Shown in pieces: positions 42,164 to 50,506 of a DNA stretch of 64,000 nucleotides. Location of the stretch: positions 8,544 to 72,543 of the forward strand of contig DASRHY010000079.1 in NCBI GenBank assembly GCA_035650275.1, in the 5' to 3' direction. This DNA is from DASRHY01 sp035650275 (GTDB taxonomy: Bacteria; Actinomycetota; Actinomycetes; Propionibacteriales; Kribbellaceae). The notes below the pieces were generated by a model, which worked only from the letters and a program-made list of their open reading frames with translations, made no database searches and was not told the origin of the DNA. Numbering within the stretch: the first letter of the stretch is position 1; each line of letters opens with the position of its first letter. Made by a program: the position numbers and the translations under genes.

Positions 42164-43092
42164 GCCTCGACTCCCTTCCGGTTGAACCACCAGAACAGCG
42201 GTACGACGATGCCGGTCACGAGCAGGAACAAGATCACGTTGCCAGCGGTCGACAAGCCGTAGAACCCGGCCTGGTACTGCTTGTAGATCACCGACGCGAT
42301 GACGTCGGAGGTGAACCCGGGGCCGCCCTTGGTCATCGCCCAGATCAGGTCGAACGACCGCAGCCCGCCGATGAGCGACAAGATGAGCACCGTGACGGTC
42401 GCCGGCTTCGCCAGCGGAAGCACGATGTGCCAGAAGCTCTGACCTGAGCCGGCGCCGTCGACCTTCGCGGCCTCGAAGTACTCCTGCGGGATCGACAGGA
42501 TGCCGGCCATGTAGATCACGGTCGCGAGCCCGACGCCCCTCCAGACGTCCACGAACGCGACGGACAGCAGCGCCCACTGGGGGTCGGTGAGCCACCCCGG
42601 TCCCTGGACGCCGACGACACCCAGCGCTCCGTTGATGGCGCCCCGCGTCGGGTTCATGAGCACCGTGAACGCGATGCCGACGCCGATCGTGCTGACCAGC
42701 ACCGGGAAGAAGGCAACGGACCGCAGGAACGCCCGCCCGATGATCTGCGACGTCAGCAGCACCGCCAGCGCCATGCCGATCACGACCTTGAGCCCGCAGG
42801 TCACCACCGCGAAGATCAGGGTGTGGGTGAGGCCCGACACCAGCGCCGGCTCCTCGAAGAACTGGACGTAGTTGTCCAGGCCGATGAACTCCTGGTCGAA
42901 CAGCGTCCACCGGGTGAGGCTGAAGTAGAACGCCACAGCCGCGGGGACGAGGAACAGCACCGTGTAGATGACCCCTGCCGGAATCATGAACCAGAACGGG
43001 TAGGGGCTCTTCTGGCGCCGGGCGACCGTTGCCCGGGGCTGCTGCGTGTCCACTGGACGTACTGCGGCTTTGGTCTGAACTGTGTTGGCCAT
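42160..43092 (-). CDS. Carbohydrate ABC transporter permease (MalF-like)
   Basis: 310 residues from the ATG at 43092. A charged N-terminus precedes the first helix (FWFMIPAGVIYTVLFLVPAAVAFYFSLT), followed by the loop GLDNYVQFF. The coupling loop EYFEAAKVDGAGSGQSFWHIVLPLAKP and the ending FNRKGVEA are family-typical. It forms the translocation pore with the MalG-like protein; no ATPase is encoded in the operon, so a shared MsiK-type ATPase is presumably used. Confidence 0.94.
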   Translation of the reverse strand: MANTVQTKAAVRPVDTQQPRATVARRQKSPYPFWFMIPAGVIYTVLFLVPAAVAFYFSLTRWTLFDQEFIGLDNYVQFFEEPALVSGLTHTLIFAVVTCGLKVVIGMALAVLLTSQIIGRAFLRSVAFFPVLVSTIGVGIAFTVLMNPTRGAINGALGVVGVQGPGWLTDPQWALLSVAFVDVWRGVGLATVIYMAGILSIPQEYFEAAKVDGAGSGQSFWHIVLPLAKPATVTVLILSLIGGLRSFDLIWAMTKGGPGFTSDVIASVIYKQYQAGFYGLSTAGNVILFLLVTGIVVPLFWWFNRKGVEA

Positions 43093-43166
43093 CGTCTTCG
43101 CCTTTCCGGCCTCACCGGCCCGGTGCCCGCCCCGGTGAGGGGCGGGACCGGACGAAATCGGTGTGC

Positions 43167-44495
43167 CTACCAGCCTTCGAGACCGAGTTGCTGTGCCTGC
43201 TTCTCGACGTCCTTGTCGTAGAGCTTTGCTCCGGCGTCTGCCGAGCGGATCCCGGATCCGACCTCGACGGTGATCTGCTCGAGCGCGGGGCCCTTGATGG
43301 GGGAGAGGAACTCCAGGGCCAGGGTGATCGCGCCCTTCTCGACGTAGCCCGTGAGGTCCTTGACGGCGGTGGCCACGTTGGCCGGAAGGGTGCATGACTT
43401 GATCGGGAACGGTCCTCCGATCGGTGCCACCTTCGCCTGCACCTCGCACGCCTTCGGCGACGCGACGAACGCCTGGAACTTCTTCGCCGCCTCGAGCTTG
43501 GCGTCGGTCGTCGTCTTCGGGATGTAGATGCCGGACGGCTCCCAGATGGTGACACCGGCCTTGGCCGCGTCCGTTCCCGGCAAGGCGAAGAAGCCGACGT
43601 CGTTCACATTCTTCGGCGTGACGCCGTACATCGCGGGTACGGCGAACGTGATCATCGGATAGTGCGCGGCCGTGCCGGTTGCCACCGCGCGCAGACCGTC
43701 CTCGAACTTGGCTGCGGCGAACTCCTTGTTGAGGTAGCCGGCCTTGTGGACGTCCTCGAGGTGCTGGAAGCCTGCCTTGGCGGCCGGCGTGGTGGCGTAC
43801 TTGGCCTTGTTGGCGGTGTAGTTCTCGGCGAACGACGGGTCGGCCTCGTCGACGTTGTGGTAGTCCGCGAGAACGAAGATCTGCGACGTCCAGGTGTCAC
43901 CGAATGTCTGCGCGACCGGGGTGACGCCCGCGGCCTTGATCTTCGCGTTGTTGGCCATGAACTCGTCCCACGTCGTCGGGACCTTCAGCCCGAGCTTTGT
44001 GTAGACCTTGGTGTTGTACAGCACCCCGCCACCGGTGGCAGGACCCCAAGGCGCGCCGTAGAGGTTGTCACCTGCCGTCACGACCTTCTTGAAGGTGTCG
44101 TCGAGGTCGCCGGCCCAGGCCGCGTCCGACACCGGCGTCAGGTTCTTCTCCGGGCTGATCGCCTGGAACAGCGAGCCGGAGTTGTACTCGAACACGTCGG
44201 CCATGTCGCCGGTGGACAGCCGGGTCTTGACCAGGTTGTCGCCCTCACCGCCGCCGGGGCGGGTGTCGAGCTTGACGGTGATGTCGGCGTTGTCGGTCTG
44301 GAACGCCTTGATCATGGCGTTCGCCGTCTTGACGTTGTTCGGGTCGTTGTTGGTGAGGAACGTGATCTGGGTTTTGCCGGGTGTGCTCTGCTCGCTGGAG
44401 CCCAATGACCCCGCGCTGCACGCGGAGAGGGCGATGGACCCCGCAGTCAGGACCGCGGCGGCCAGGACGCCGCTGCGTGAGGTACCGAGCCTCAT
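43167..44495 (-). CDS. Sugar ABC transporter substrate-binding lipoprotein (SBP family 1)
   Basis: 442-residue receptor for a sugar or glycoside, probably a rhamnoside. Signal peptide with lipobox LSAC. The mature start ITFLTNNDPNNVKTANAMIKAFQTDNADITVKLDTR is typical of ABC sugar receptors. It is the first gene of the minus-strand operon; a 22-bp LacI-type palindrome lies 48 bp upstream of its start. Confidence 0.93.
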   Translation of the reverse strand: MRLGTSRSGVLAAAVLTAGSIALSACSAGSLGSSEQSTPGKTQITFLTNNDPNNVKTANAMIKAFQTDNADITVKLDTRPGGGEGDNLVKTRLSTGDMADVFEYNSGSLFQAISPEKNLTPVSDAAWAGDLDDTFKKVVTAGDNLYGAPWGPATGGGVLYNTKVYTKLGLKVPTTWDEFMANNAKIKAAGVTPVAQTFGDTWTSQIFVLADYHNVDEADPSFAENYTANKAKYATTPAAKAGFQHLEDVHKAGYLNKEFAAAKFEDGLRAVATGTAAHYPMITFAVPAMYGVTPKNVNDVGFFALPGTDAAKAGVTIWEPSGIYIPKTTTDAKLEAAKKFQAFVASPKACEVQAKVAPIGGPFPIKSCTLPANVATAVKDLTGYVEKGAITLALEFLSPIKGPALEQITVEVGSGIRSADAGAKLYDKDVEKQAQQLGLEGW

Positions 44496-44542
44496 GAGAA
44501 ACCTCCGTCTGTGGGACCGCCGTTGCGATCACCCTTAAGCGT

Positions 44543-44564
44543 GTTGATGAAACGTTTCATCAAC
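44543..44564. promoter_or_regulatory. 22-bp perfect LacI-type operator upstream of the sugar-transporter operon
   Basis: Perfect palindrome centred on CG at 44553/44554 with core GATGAAACGTTTCATC. It is in the A/T-rich promoter gap between the binding-protein gene and the LacI gene. LacI-family regulators bind exactly such CG-centred palindromes, so the adjacent LacI protein is the probable ligand. Confidence 0.85.
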
Positions 44565-44636
44565 GAATTACAGTGAAATTAAGTGATGGCCTTCGGGGTG
44601 TCAAGGGCCTGTGAGCCGCAAAATTCTTACGGCTGA

Positions 44637-45653
44637 TCAGGCTCCGGCGGACCGCCTTGTCGAGGCGCGCGCCACCAGCTCTGGGGTGAACATGACGTGC
44701 TCGTGCCGGTGCTGGGGGTTCTCCGCCTCGTCGAGCAGCAGCCGGGCGGCCGTCAGGCCGAGCTCACGACGCGGCTGCCGGATCGAGGTCAGGGGTACGG
44801 CGGCGGCCGAGGCGAACTCGATGTCGTCGTACCCGACGATCGCCAGGTCGTCGGGCACCCGGATCCCGAGCGCGACACATTGCTGAAGCAGTCCCAGCGC
44901 GAGCAGGTCGTTGGCGCAGAACGCGGCCGTCGGGCGTCTCGCCGCGGAAAGTCCGGCCAGTCGCTCACCGGCGTGCCGGCCGCCCGCGACGCTGGGCGCC
45001 TCGGTGTCCAGACGCATCACCCGGTCTTCGTCGAGGCCGGCGGCGACCAAGGCAGCCCGGGCCCCGAGCCAGCGCTCGTGGACCTGGCCGATCGAGTGCG
45101 GGCCGCCGACGAACGCGATCGACTCGTGGCCGAGATCCAGCAGGTGCTCGGCGGCGAGCCGGCCGCCGAGCTGGTTGTCGACCGCGACGGCGCAGACGTC
45201 CGGTGTCGAGGGGGTGCGGTCGACGACGACCACCGGTATGCCCCGTGCGGTCAGCCGCTGCAGGAAGGGATCGTCCGCGTCGAACGGAGTGACCAGGATC
45301 CCGGCGACCCGCTGCTCCTGGAGCCGCACGAGGTACTGGTGCTCACGCTCCTCGCGGTTGTCGCTGTTGCAGAGGAACAGCACGTAGTCCCTTCTGGCCG
45401 CCCCCTCCTCGGCGCCCTGGGCGACGTCGGAGAAGAACGGGTTGGTCGCGTCGAGCACCACGAACGCGATCGTCTTGCTCCGGCCGGCCCGCAGGTGCCG
45501 CGCGGCCTCGTTGCGCACGAACCCCAGCTGGACCATTGCGTGCTCCACCCGGATCCGTGTCGTCTCGCTCACGCGGTCGGGACGATTCAGCACGTTGGAG
45601 ACCGTGCCCAGTGACACGCCGGCCGCCCGGGCCACATCCTTCACGCTGACCAT
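44637..45653 (-). CDS. LacI-family regulator of the rhamnose/rhamnoside locus
   Basis: 338 residues. HTH and hinge: MVSVKDVARAAGVSLGTVSNVLNRPDRVSETTRIRVEHAMVQLGFVRNEAARHLRAGRSKTIAF. The effector domain keeps the usual sites (DATNPFFSDVAQGAEE, VVVVDR, VAVDNQLGGRLAAEHLLDLGH, LAIVGYDDIEFASAAAVPLTSIRQP). It lies between the two arms of the locus, divergent from rhamnose isomerase, with operator-like sites on both sides. Rhamnose or rhamnulose is the likely inducer. Confidence 0.92.
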   Translation of the reverse strand: MVSVKDVARAAGVSLGTVSNVLNRPDRVSETTRIRVEHAMVQLGFVRNEAARHLRAGRSKTIAFVVLDATNPFFSDVAQGAEEGAARRDYVLFLCNSDNREEREHQYLVRLQEQRVAGILVTPFDADDPFLQRLTARGIPVVVVDRTPSTPDVCAVAVDNQLGGRLAAEHLLDLGHESIAFVGGPHSIGQVHERWLGARAALVAAGLDEDRVMRLDTEAPSVAGGRHAGERLAGLSAARRPTAAFCANDLLALGLLQQCVALGIRVPDDLAIVGYDDIEFASAAAVPLTSIRQPRRELGLTAARLLLDEAENPQHRHEHVMFTPELVARASTRRSAGA

Positions 45654-45774
45654 CGCTACCCCTCTCCATGACCGCAGCCAGGCGCGGGCCCGCGCCGGGT
45701 TCCGGGGAAATCTTGACTCACGTTGCCGCAGACTCCTTGACCACCTGGGATGCTCTCACTTACTGTGGCAGAGA

Positions 45775-45790
45775 TTTGTAACGATTCAAA
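45775..45790. promoter_or_regulatory. LacI-type operator upstream of rhamnose isomerase
   Basis: TTTGTAACGATTCAAA, a CG-centred imperfect palindrome (6 of 8 arm pairs), 36 bp before the isomerase ATG and ~120 bp before the LacI start. It shares the central AACG/TTC pattern with the 22-bp operator at 44543, suggesting one regulator for both arms. Confidence 0.65.
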
Positions 45791-45825
45791 ACACCAACTC
45801 GCGCTCTTCGCAGGAGCTGACACCC

Positions 45826-46989
45826 ATGGATACGTTCGCCTCCATCGCCCCTCGGCTGGCCGAGCTCGCCGTCGAGGTCCCGTCGTGGGCCTACGGCAAC
45901 TCCGGCACCCGCTTCAAGGTGTTCGGGTCACCCGGCACGCCGCGCACGGTAGCGGAGAAGATCGCCGACGCGGCCACCGTGCACCGGTTCACCGGTCTGG
46001 CGCCGAGCGTCGCGCTGCATATCCCGTGGGACCTCGTCGACGACTTCGGCAAGCTCCGGGTCTACGCCGAGGACCAGGGCGTGCGGCTGGGCACGATCAA
46101 CAGCAACACCTTCCAGGACGACGACTACAAGCTGGGCAGCCTCACGCATGCCGATCCCAAGATCCGGGCCAAGGCGGTCCAGCACAACCTCGACTGCGTC
46201 GACGTGATGAACCAGACCGGGTCGCGCGACCTCAAGATCTGGCTCGCGGACGGCAGCAACTACCCCGGCCAGGCGGACATGCGCAGCCGGCAGGACTGGC
46301 TGGCCGAGGGCCTGGCCACGATCTACGAGCAGCTCGGCGACGACCAGCGGCTGGTGCTGGAGTACAAGTTCTTCGAGCCGGCCTTCTACCACACCGACGT
46401 CCCGGACTGGGGCACGTCGTACGCGCACTGCGTGGCCCTCGGCGAGAAGGCCGTCGTCTGCCTCGACACCGGCCACCACGCGCCCGGCACGAACATCGAG
46501 TTCATCGTGGCCCAGCTGCTGCGGCTCGGGAAGCTCGGGTCGTTCGACTTCAACAGCCGGTTCTACGCCGACGACGACCTCATGGTCGGGGCGGCGGACC
46601 CGTTCCAGCTGTACCGCATCCTGGTCGAGGTGGTGCGCGGCGGTGGCTACGGCGCGCGCAGCGAGGTCGCCCTGATGCTCGACCAGTGCCACAACATCGA
46701 GAAGAAGATCCCCGGGCAGATCCGCTCCGTGCTCAACGTGCAGGAGATGACCGCCCGGGCCCTCCTCCTCGACACCGAGGCTCTCGACCGGGCCCGCCGC
46801 GACGGTGATGTGCTGGCGGCCAACCAGATCTTCATGGACGCGTTCTACACCGACGTACGGCGCGACCTGGCCGGCTGGCGCGAGGAGCGCGGGTTGCCGG
46901 CCGACCCGATGGCCGCCTACCTGGCCAGCGGGTACCAGGAGCAGATCGAGGCGGACCGCGTCGGCGGCGCCCAGGCAGGATGGAACTGA
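45826..46989 (+). CDS. rhaI: L-rhamnose isomerase (RhaI type)
   Basis: Converts L-rhamnose to L-rhamnulose. 387 residues from the ATG at 45826 with AGGAG upstream. TIM-barrel enzyme of the xylose-isomerase-like superfamily: WAYGNSGTRFKVF, VLEYKFFEPAFYHTDVPDWG (metal Glu), CLDTGHHAPGTNIEFIVA and FDFNSRFYADDDLMVG carry the metal and substrate ligands. Length fits the RhaI rather than the E. coli RhaA type. First gene of the rhaI-aldolase/dehydrogenase-kinase operon. Confidence 0.94.
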   Translation: MDTFASIAPRLAELAVEVPSWAYGNSGTRFKVFGSPGTPRTVAEKIADAATVHRFTGLAPSVALHIPWDLVDDFGKLRVYAEDQGVRLGTINSNTFQDDDYKLGSLTHADPKIRAKAVQHNLDCVDVMNQTGSRDLKIWLADGSNYPGQADMRSRQDWLAEGLATIYEQLGDDQRLVLEYKFFEPAFYHTDVPDWGTSYAHCVALGEKAVVCLDTGHHAPGTNIEFIVAQLLRLGKLGSFDFNSRFYADDDLMVGAADPFQLYRILVEVVRGGGYGARSEVALMLDQCHNIEKKIPGQIRSVLNVQEMTARALLLDTEALDRARRDGDVLAANQIFMDAFYTDVRRDLAGWREERGLPADPMAAYLASGYQEQIEADRVGGAQAGWN

Positions 46990-46996
46990 CGACGCC

Positions 46997-49033
46997 ATGA
47001 CCAACCCTGATGTGGAGGCACTCCTCGGCCGGTCGAACCGGCTGGGCGCCGACCCCAAGAACACCAACTACGCCGGCGGGAACACGTCGGCCAAGGGCAC
47101 CGAGAGGGACCCGGTCACCGGCGAGGACGTCGAGCTGGTGTGGGTCAAGGGCTCCGGGGGCGACCTCGGCACGCTCACCGAGAGCGGGCTCGCGGTGCTG
47201 CGGCTGGACCGGCTGCGTTCGCTCGTCGACGTCTACCCCGGCGTCGAGCGCGAGGACGAGATGGTGGCGGCGTTCGACTACTGCCTGCACGGCAAGGGCG
47301 GTGCGGCCCCGTCGATCGACACCGCGATGCACGGCCTGGTCGACTCTCCGCACGTCGACCACCTCCACCCGGACTCCGGTATCGCCGTAGCCACGGCGGC
47401 CGACGGGGAGCACCTGACCAAGGAGATCTTCGGCGACAAGGTCGTCTGGGTGCCGTGGCGGCGGCCGGGCTTCCAGCTCGGACTCGACATCGCGGCGATC
47501 AAGAAGGCGAGCCCGCAGGCGGTCGGCTGTGTCCTCGGCGGGCACGGCATCACGGCATGGGGCGACACCAGCGACGAGGCGGAGCGCAACTCGCTGTGGA
47601 TCATCGACACCGCCGCGCGATACGTCGACCGCCACTCCAAGCCCGAGCCGTTCGGTCCCGTTCTCGACGGGTACGCCGCGTTGCCGGAGGCCGAGCGGCG
47701 TGCGAGGGCGGCGGCTCTGGTGCCGACGATCCGCTCGATCGCGTCGCACGACAGGCCGATGGTGGGCCACTTCACCGACGCCGACGTCGTCCTGGACTTC
47801 CTCGCGCGAGCCGAGCACCCGCGCCTTACCGCCCTTGGCACCAGCTGCCCGGACCACTTCCTGCGCACGAAGGTGAAGCCGCTGGTCATGGACCTGCCGG
47901 CCACCGCGAGTGTCGAGGACTCGGTCGCCCGGCTGCGCGAGCTGCACACGGCGTACCGGGCGGACTATCAGGCGTACTACGACCGGCACGCGACGCCGGA
48001 CTCGCCGGCCATCCGCGGCGCGGACCCGCTGATCGTGCTGGTACCCGGTGTCGGCATGTTCAGCTTCGGCAAGGACAAGCAGACCGCGCGGGTCGCGGGT
48101 GAGTTCTACGTCAACGCGATCAACGTGATGCGTGGCGCCGAGGGCCTGTCGACGTACACGCCGATCGACGAGGCGGAGAAGTTCCGCATCGAGTACTGGG
48201 CGCTGGAGGAGGCCAAGCTCCGGCGGATGCCGAAGCCGAAGCCGCTCGCGACGCGGATCGCGCTCGTGACGGGTGCTGCCTCCGGCATCGGCAAGGCGAT
48301 CGCGCAGCGGCTCGCCTCCGAGGGTGCGTGCGTCGTGGTCGCCGATCTCGATCTCGAGAAAGCGCAGGCCGCCGCGGCGGACATCGGCGGCACCGACGTC
48401 GCGGTCGGTGTACAGGTCGATGTCAGCGACGAGGCCAAGGTCGGGGCGGCAGTGGAGGCCGCGCTGCTGGCCTTCGGTGGCCTCGACCTCGTGGTGAACA
48501 ACGCCGGCCTCTCGCTGTCCAAGTCGTTGCTCGAGACAACGGTTGCCGACTGGGATCTGCAACACGACGTGATGGCCAAGGGATCCTTCCTCGTCTCGCG
48601 TGCGGCGGCAGCTTCGATGATCGAGCAGCGGCTGGGCGGCGATATCGTCTACATCTCGAGCAAGAACTCCGTCTTCGCCGGTCCGAACAACATCGCCTAC
48701 TCCGCGACGAAGGCCGACCAGGCGCACCAGGTGCGCCTGCTGGCCGCGGAGCTCGGCGAGCACGGCATCCGGGTCAACGGCATCAACCCCGACGGGGTGG
48801 TGCGGGGCTCCGGGATCTTCGCCGGCGGCTGGGGCGCCAACCGGGCCGCGGTGTACGGCGTCGAGGAGAAGGATCTCGGCAAGTTCTACGCCCAGCGCAC
48901 ATTGCTCAAGCGGGAGGTGCTGCCCGAGCACGTGGCCGGCGCGGTGTTCGCGCTCGTCGGTCCCGACCTCACCCAGACCACCGGCTTGCACATCCCGGTC
49001 GACGCGGGCGTCGCCGCCGCCTTCCTCAGGTGA
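46997..49033 (+). CDS. rhaD: Bifunctional rhamnulose-1-phosphate aldolase / lactaldehyde dehydrogenase
   Basis: 678-residue two-domain enzyme. The N-terminal class II aldolase domain (about residues 1-400) has zinc histidines in SPHVDHLHPDSG and in VLGGHGITAWG, and cleaves rhamnulose-1-phosphate into DHAP and L-lactaldehyde. The C-terminal SDR domain begins near residue 418 (ALVTGAASGIGKAIAQRL) with NNAGLSLSKS, the serine in YISSKNSVFAG and YSATKADQAHQ, and oxidises lactaldehyde to lactate. ATG at 46997, eight bases after the isomerase gene. Confidence 0.94.
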   Translation: MTNPDVEALLGRSNRLGADPKNTNYAGGNTSAKGTERDPVTGEDVELVWVKGSGGDLGTLTESGLAVLRLDRLRSLVDVYPGVEREDEMVAAFDYCLHGKGGAAPSIDTAMHGLVDSPHVDHLHPDSGIAVATAADGEHLTKEIFGDKVVWVPWRRPGFQLGLDIAAIKKASPQAVGCVLGGHGITAWGDTSDEAERNSLWIIDTAARYVDRHSKPEPFGPVLDGYAALPEAERRARAAALVPTIRSIASHDRPMVGHFTDADVVLDFLARAEHPRLTALGTSCPDHFLRTKVKPLVMDLPATASVEDSVARLRELHTAYRADYQAYYDRHATPDSPAIRGADPLIVLVPGVGMFSFGKDKQTARVAGEFYVNAINVMRGAEGLSTYTPIDEAEKFRIEYWALEEAKLRRMPKPKPLATRIALVTGAASGIGKAIAQRLASEGACVVVADLDLEKAQAAAADIGGTDVAVGVQVDVSDEAKVGAAVEAALLAFGGLDLVVNNAGLSLSKSLLETTVADWDLQHDVMAKGSFLVSRAAAASMIEQRLGGDIVYISSKNSVFAGPNNIAYSATKADQAHQVRLLAAELGEHGIRVNGINPDGVVRGSGIFAGGWGANRAAVYGVEEKDLGKFYAQRTLLKREVLPEHVAGAVFALVGPDLTQTTGLHIPVDAGVAAAFLR

Positions 49034-49037
49034 GGCC

Positions 49038-50453
49038 ATGACGGTTCACGTCGCAGCGGTCGACCTCGGTGCTTCGAGCGGCCGGGTGATCCTCGGCGAG
49101 GTCGGCCGCGGAGTGCTCCGGACGGAGGCGGTCGCCAGGTTCCCCAACGACCCGGTCTGGCTGCCGGACGGCCTGCACTGGAACTTCGTCGAGCTCTACC
49201 AGCGGGGGCTGGAGGGCATCGCAAGCGCGGCCCGTGCGGCCTCCGGCGAGCTGGCCGGCGTCGCGATCGACTCGTGGGCCATCGACTACGGCCTGCTCCG
49301 CGACGGGCGGCTGCTGGGCCTACCCTTCCACTACCGCGACGAGCAGCGGGCCGTCGGCGTCGACCTCGTGCACGAGGCCGTGCCACAGCGCGAGCTCTAC
49401 CAGCGGACCGGCCTGCAGTTCCTCCCGTTCAACACCGTGTACCAGCTCGCCGCCGATCCGTGGGTGGCCTGCGCGGACCAGCTCCTGCTGGTCCCGGACC
49501 TGCTGGCCTACTGGCTGACCGGCGAGGCGGTCACCGAGCGCACGAACGCATCGACCACCGCTCTGCTCGACGTGCGCACCGGCGCGTGGGACGACGAGCT
49601 CGTCGAGCGCCTCGGCCTGCCTCGCGGTCTGCTCGGCCGGATCGTGGACCCCGGCGACGTGATCGGCACCCTGCTTCCCGCGCCGGCCGAGCGCGTCGGG
49701 GTCCCAGGGCTCGCGGTGACTGCCGTCGGGTCCCATGACACCGCCTCCGCCGTCGTCGGTGTTCCCATCCAGACCGACGACGCGGCCTACATCTCGTGCG
49801 GGACCTGGGGGCTGGTCGGCGTCGAGCTCGACAAGCCCGTCGTGACCGACGCCGGCCGCTCCGCCAACTTCACCAACGAGGGCGGGGTCGACGGACGGGT
49901 CCGCTTCCTGACCAACGTCATGGGGCTGTGGCTGCTCAGCGAGAGCCTGCGCACCTGGGAGCGTGCGGGTTCCGCCGAGCCGCTCGACCGGCTGTTGGCG
50001 GCTGCTGCCTCGCTGCCGGCGACCGCGCGGGTGTTCGACGTGCAGGACCCGGTCTTCCTGGCACCCGGCGACATGCCGGCCCGGATCGACCGGTGGTACG
50101 ACGACGTGGGTATCGCACGGCCGGCATCGCGCCCGGCGCTCGTGCGCGCCATCGTCGACAGCCTCGCCCAGGCGTTCGCGGACGCCGTCGACCGGGCCGA
50201 GGACCTGTCGGGACACACCATCCGCGTCGTCCACCTGGTCGGCGGAGGAGCGCTCAACCACCTGCTGTGCCAGGCGACCGCGGACCGGTCCGGCCGCCGC
50301 GTGATCGCCGGACCCGTCGAGGCGACCGCGATCGGCAACGTACTCGTGCAGGCCCGGACCGCCGGCGCGCTGTCCGGAGACCTCGAATCCCTCCGCCACC
50401 TTGTGGCGGGCACCGCCGACCTGGTCCGGTTCACCCCTCAGCCCGGCGCCTGA
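49038..50453 (+). CDS. rhaB: Rhamnulokinase (FGGY family)
   Basis: Phosphorylates L-rhamnulose at C1. 471 residues, four bases after the aldolase gene with GAGG overlapping its end. FGGY features: VAAVDLGASSGRVILGEV (phosphate loop), GVAIDSWAIDYGLL (catalytic Asp region), GSHDTASAVVGVP, CGTWGLVG and the C-terminal GGGALNHLLCQATADRSGRRVIAGPVEATAIGNVLVQ. Normal length. It completes the pathway from rhamnose to rhamnulose-1-phosphate. Confidence 0.95.
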   Translation: MTVHVAAVDLGASSGRVILGEVGRGVLRTEAVARFPNDPVWLPDGLHWNFVELYQRGLEGIASAARAASGELAGVAIDSWAIDYGLLRDGRLLGLPFHYRDEQRAVGVDLVHEAVPQRELYQRTGLQFLPFNTVYQLAADPWVACADQLLLVPDLLAYWLTGEAVTERTNASTTALLDVRTGAWDDELVERLGLPRGLLGRIVDPGDVIGTLLPAPAERVGVPGLAVTAVGSHDTASAVVGVPIQTDDAAYISCGTWGLVGVELDKPVVTDAGRSANFTNEGGVDGRVRFLTNVMGLWLLSESLRTWERAGSAEPLDRLLAAAASLPATARVFDVQDPVFLAPGDMPARIDRWYDDVGIARPASRPALVRAIVDSLAQAFADAVDRAEDLSGHTIRVVHLVGGGALNHLLCQATADRSGRRVIAGPVEATAIGNVLVQARTAGALSGDLESLRHLVAGTADLVRFTPQPGA

Positions 50454-50480
50454 CCGCCGCTGGGTGCCGTCCGGCCAGTT

Positions 50481-50500
50481 CACCGACAATCACCGACAAT
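50481..50500. repeat. 10-bp tandem repeat before the aconitase-X gene
   Basis: CACCGACAAT occurs twice back to back (50481-50490, 50491-50500), immediately before the GTG start at 50507. No Shine-Dalgarno is visible between them. Confidence 0.8.
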
Positions 50501-50506
50501 GTCGTA

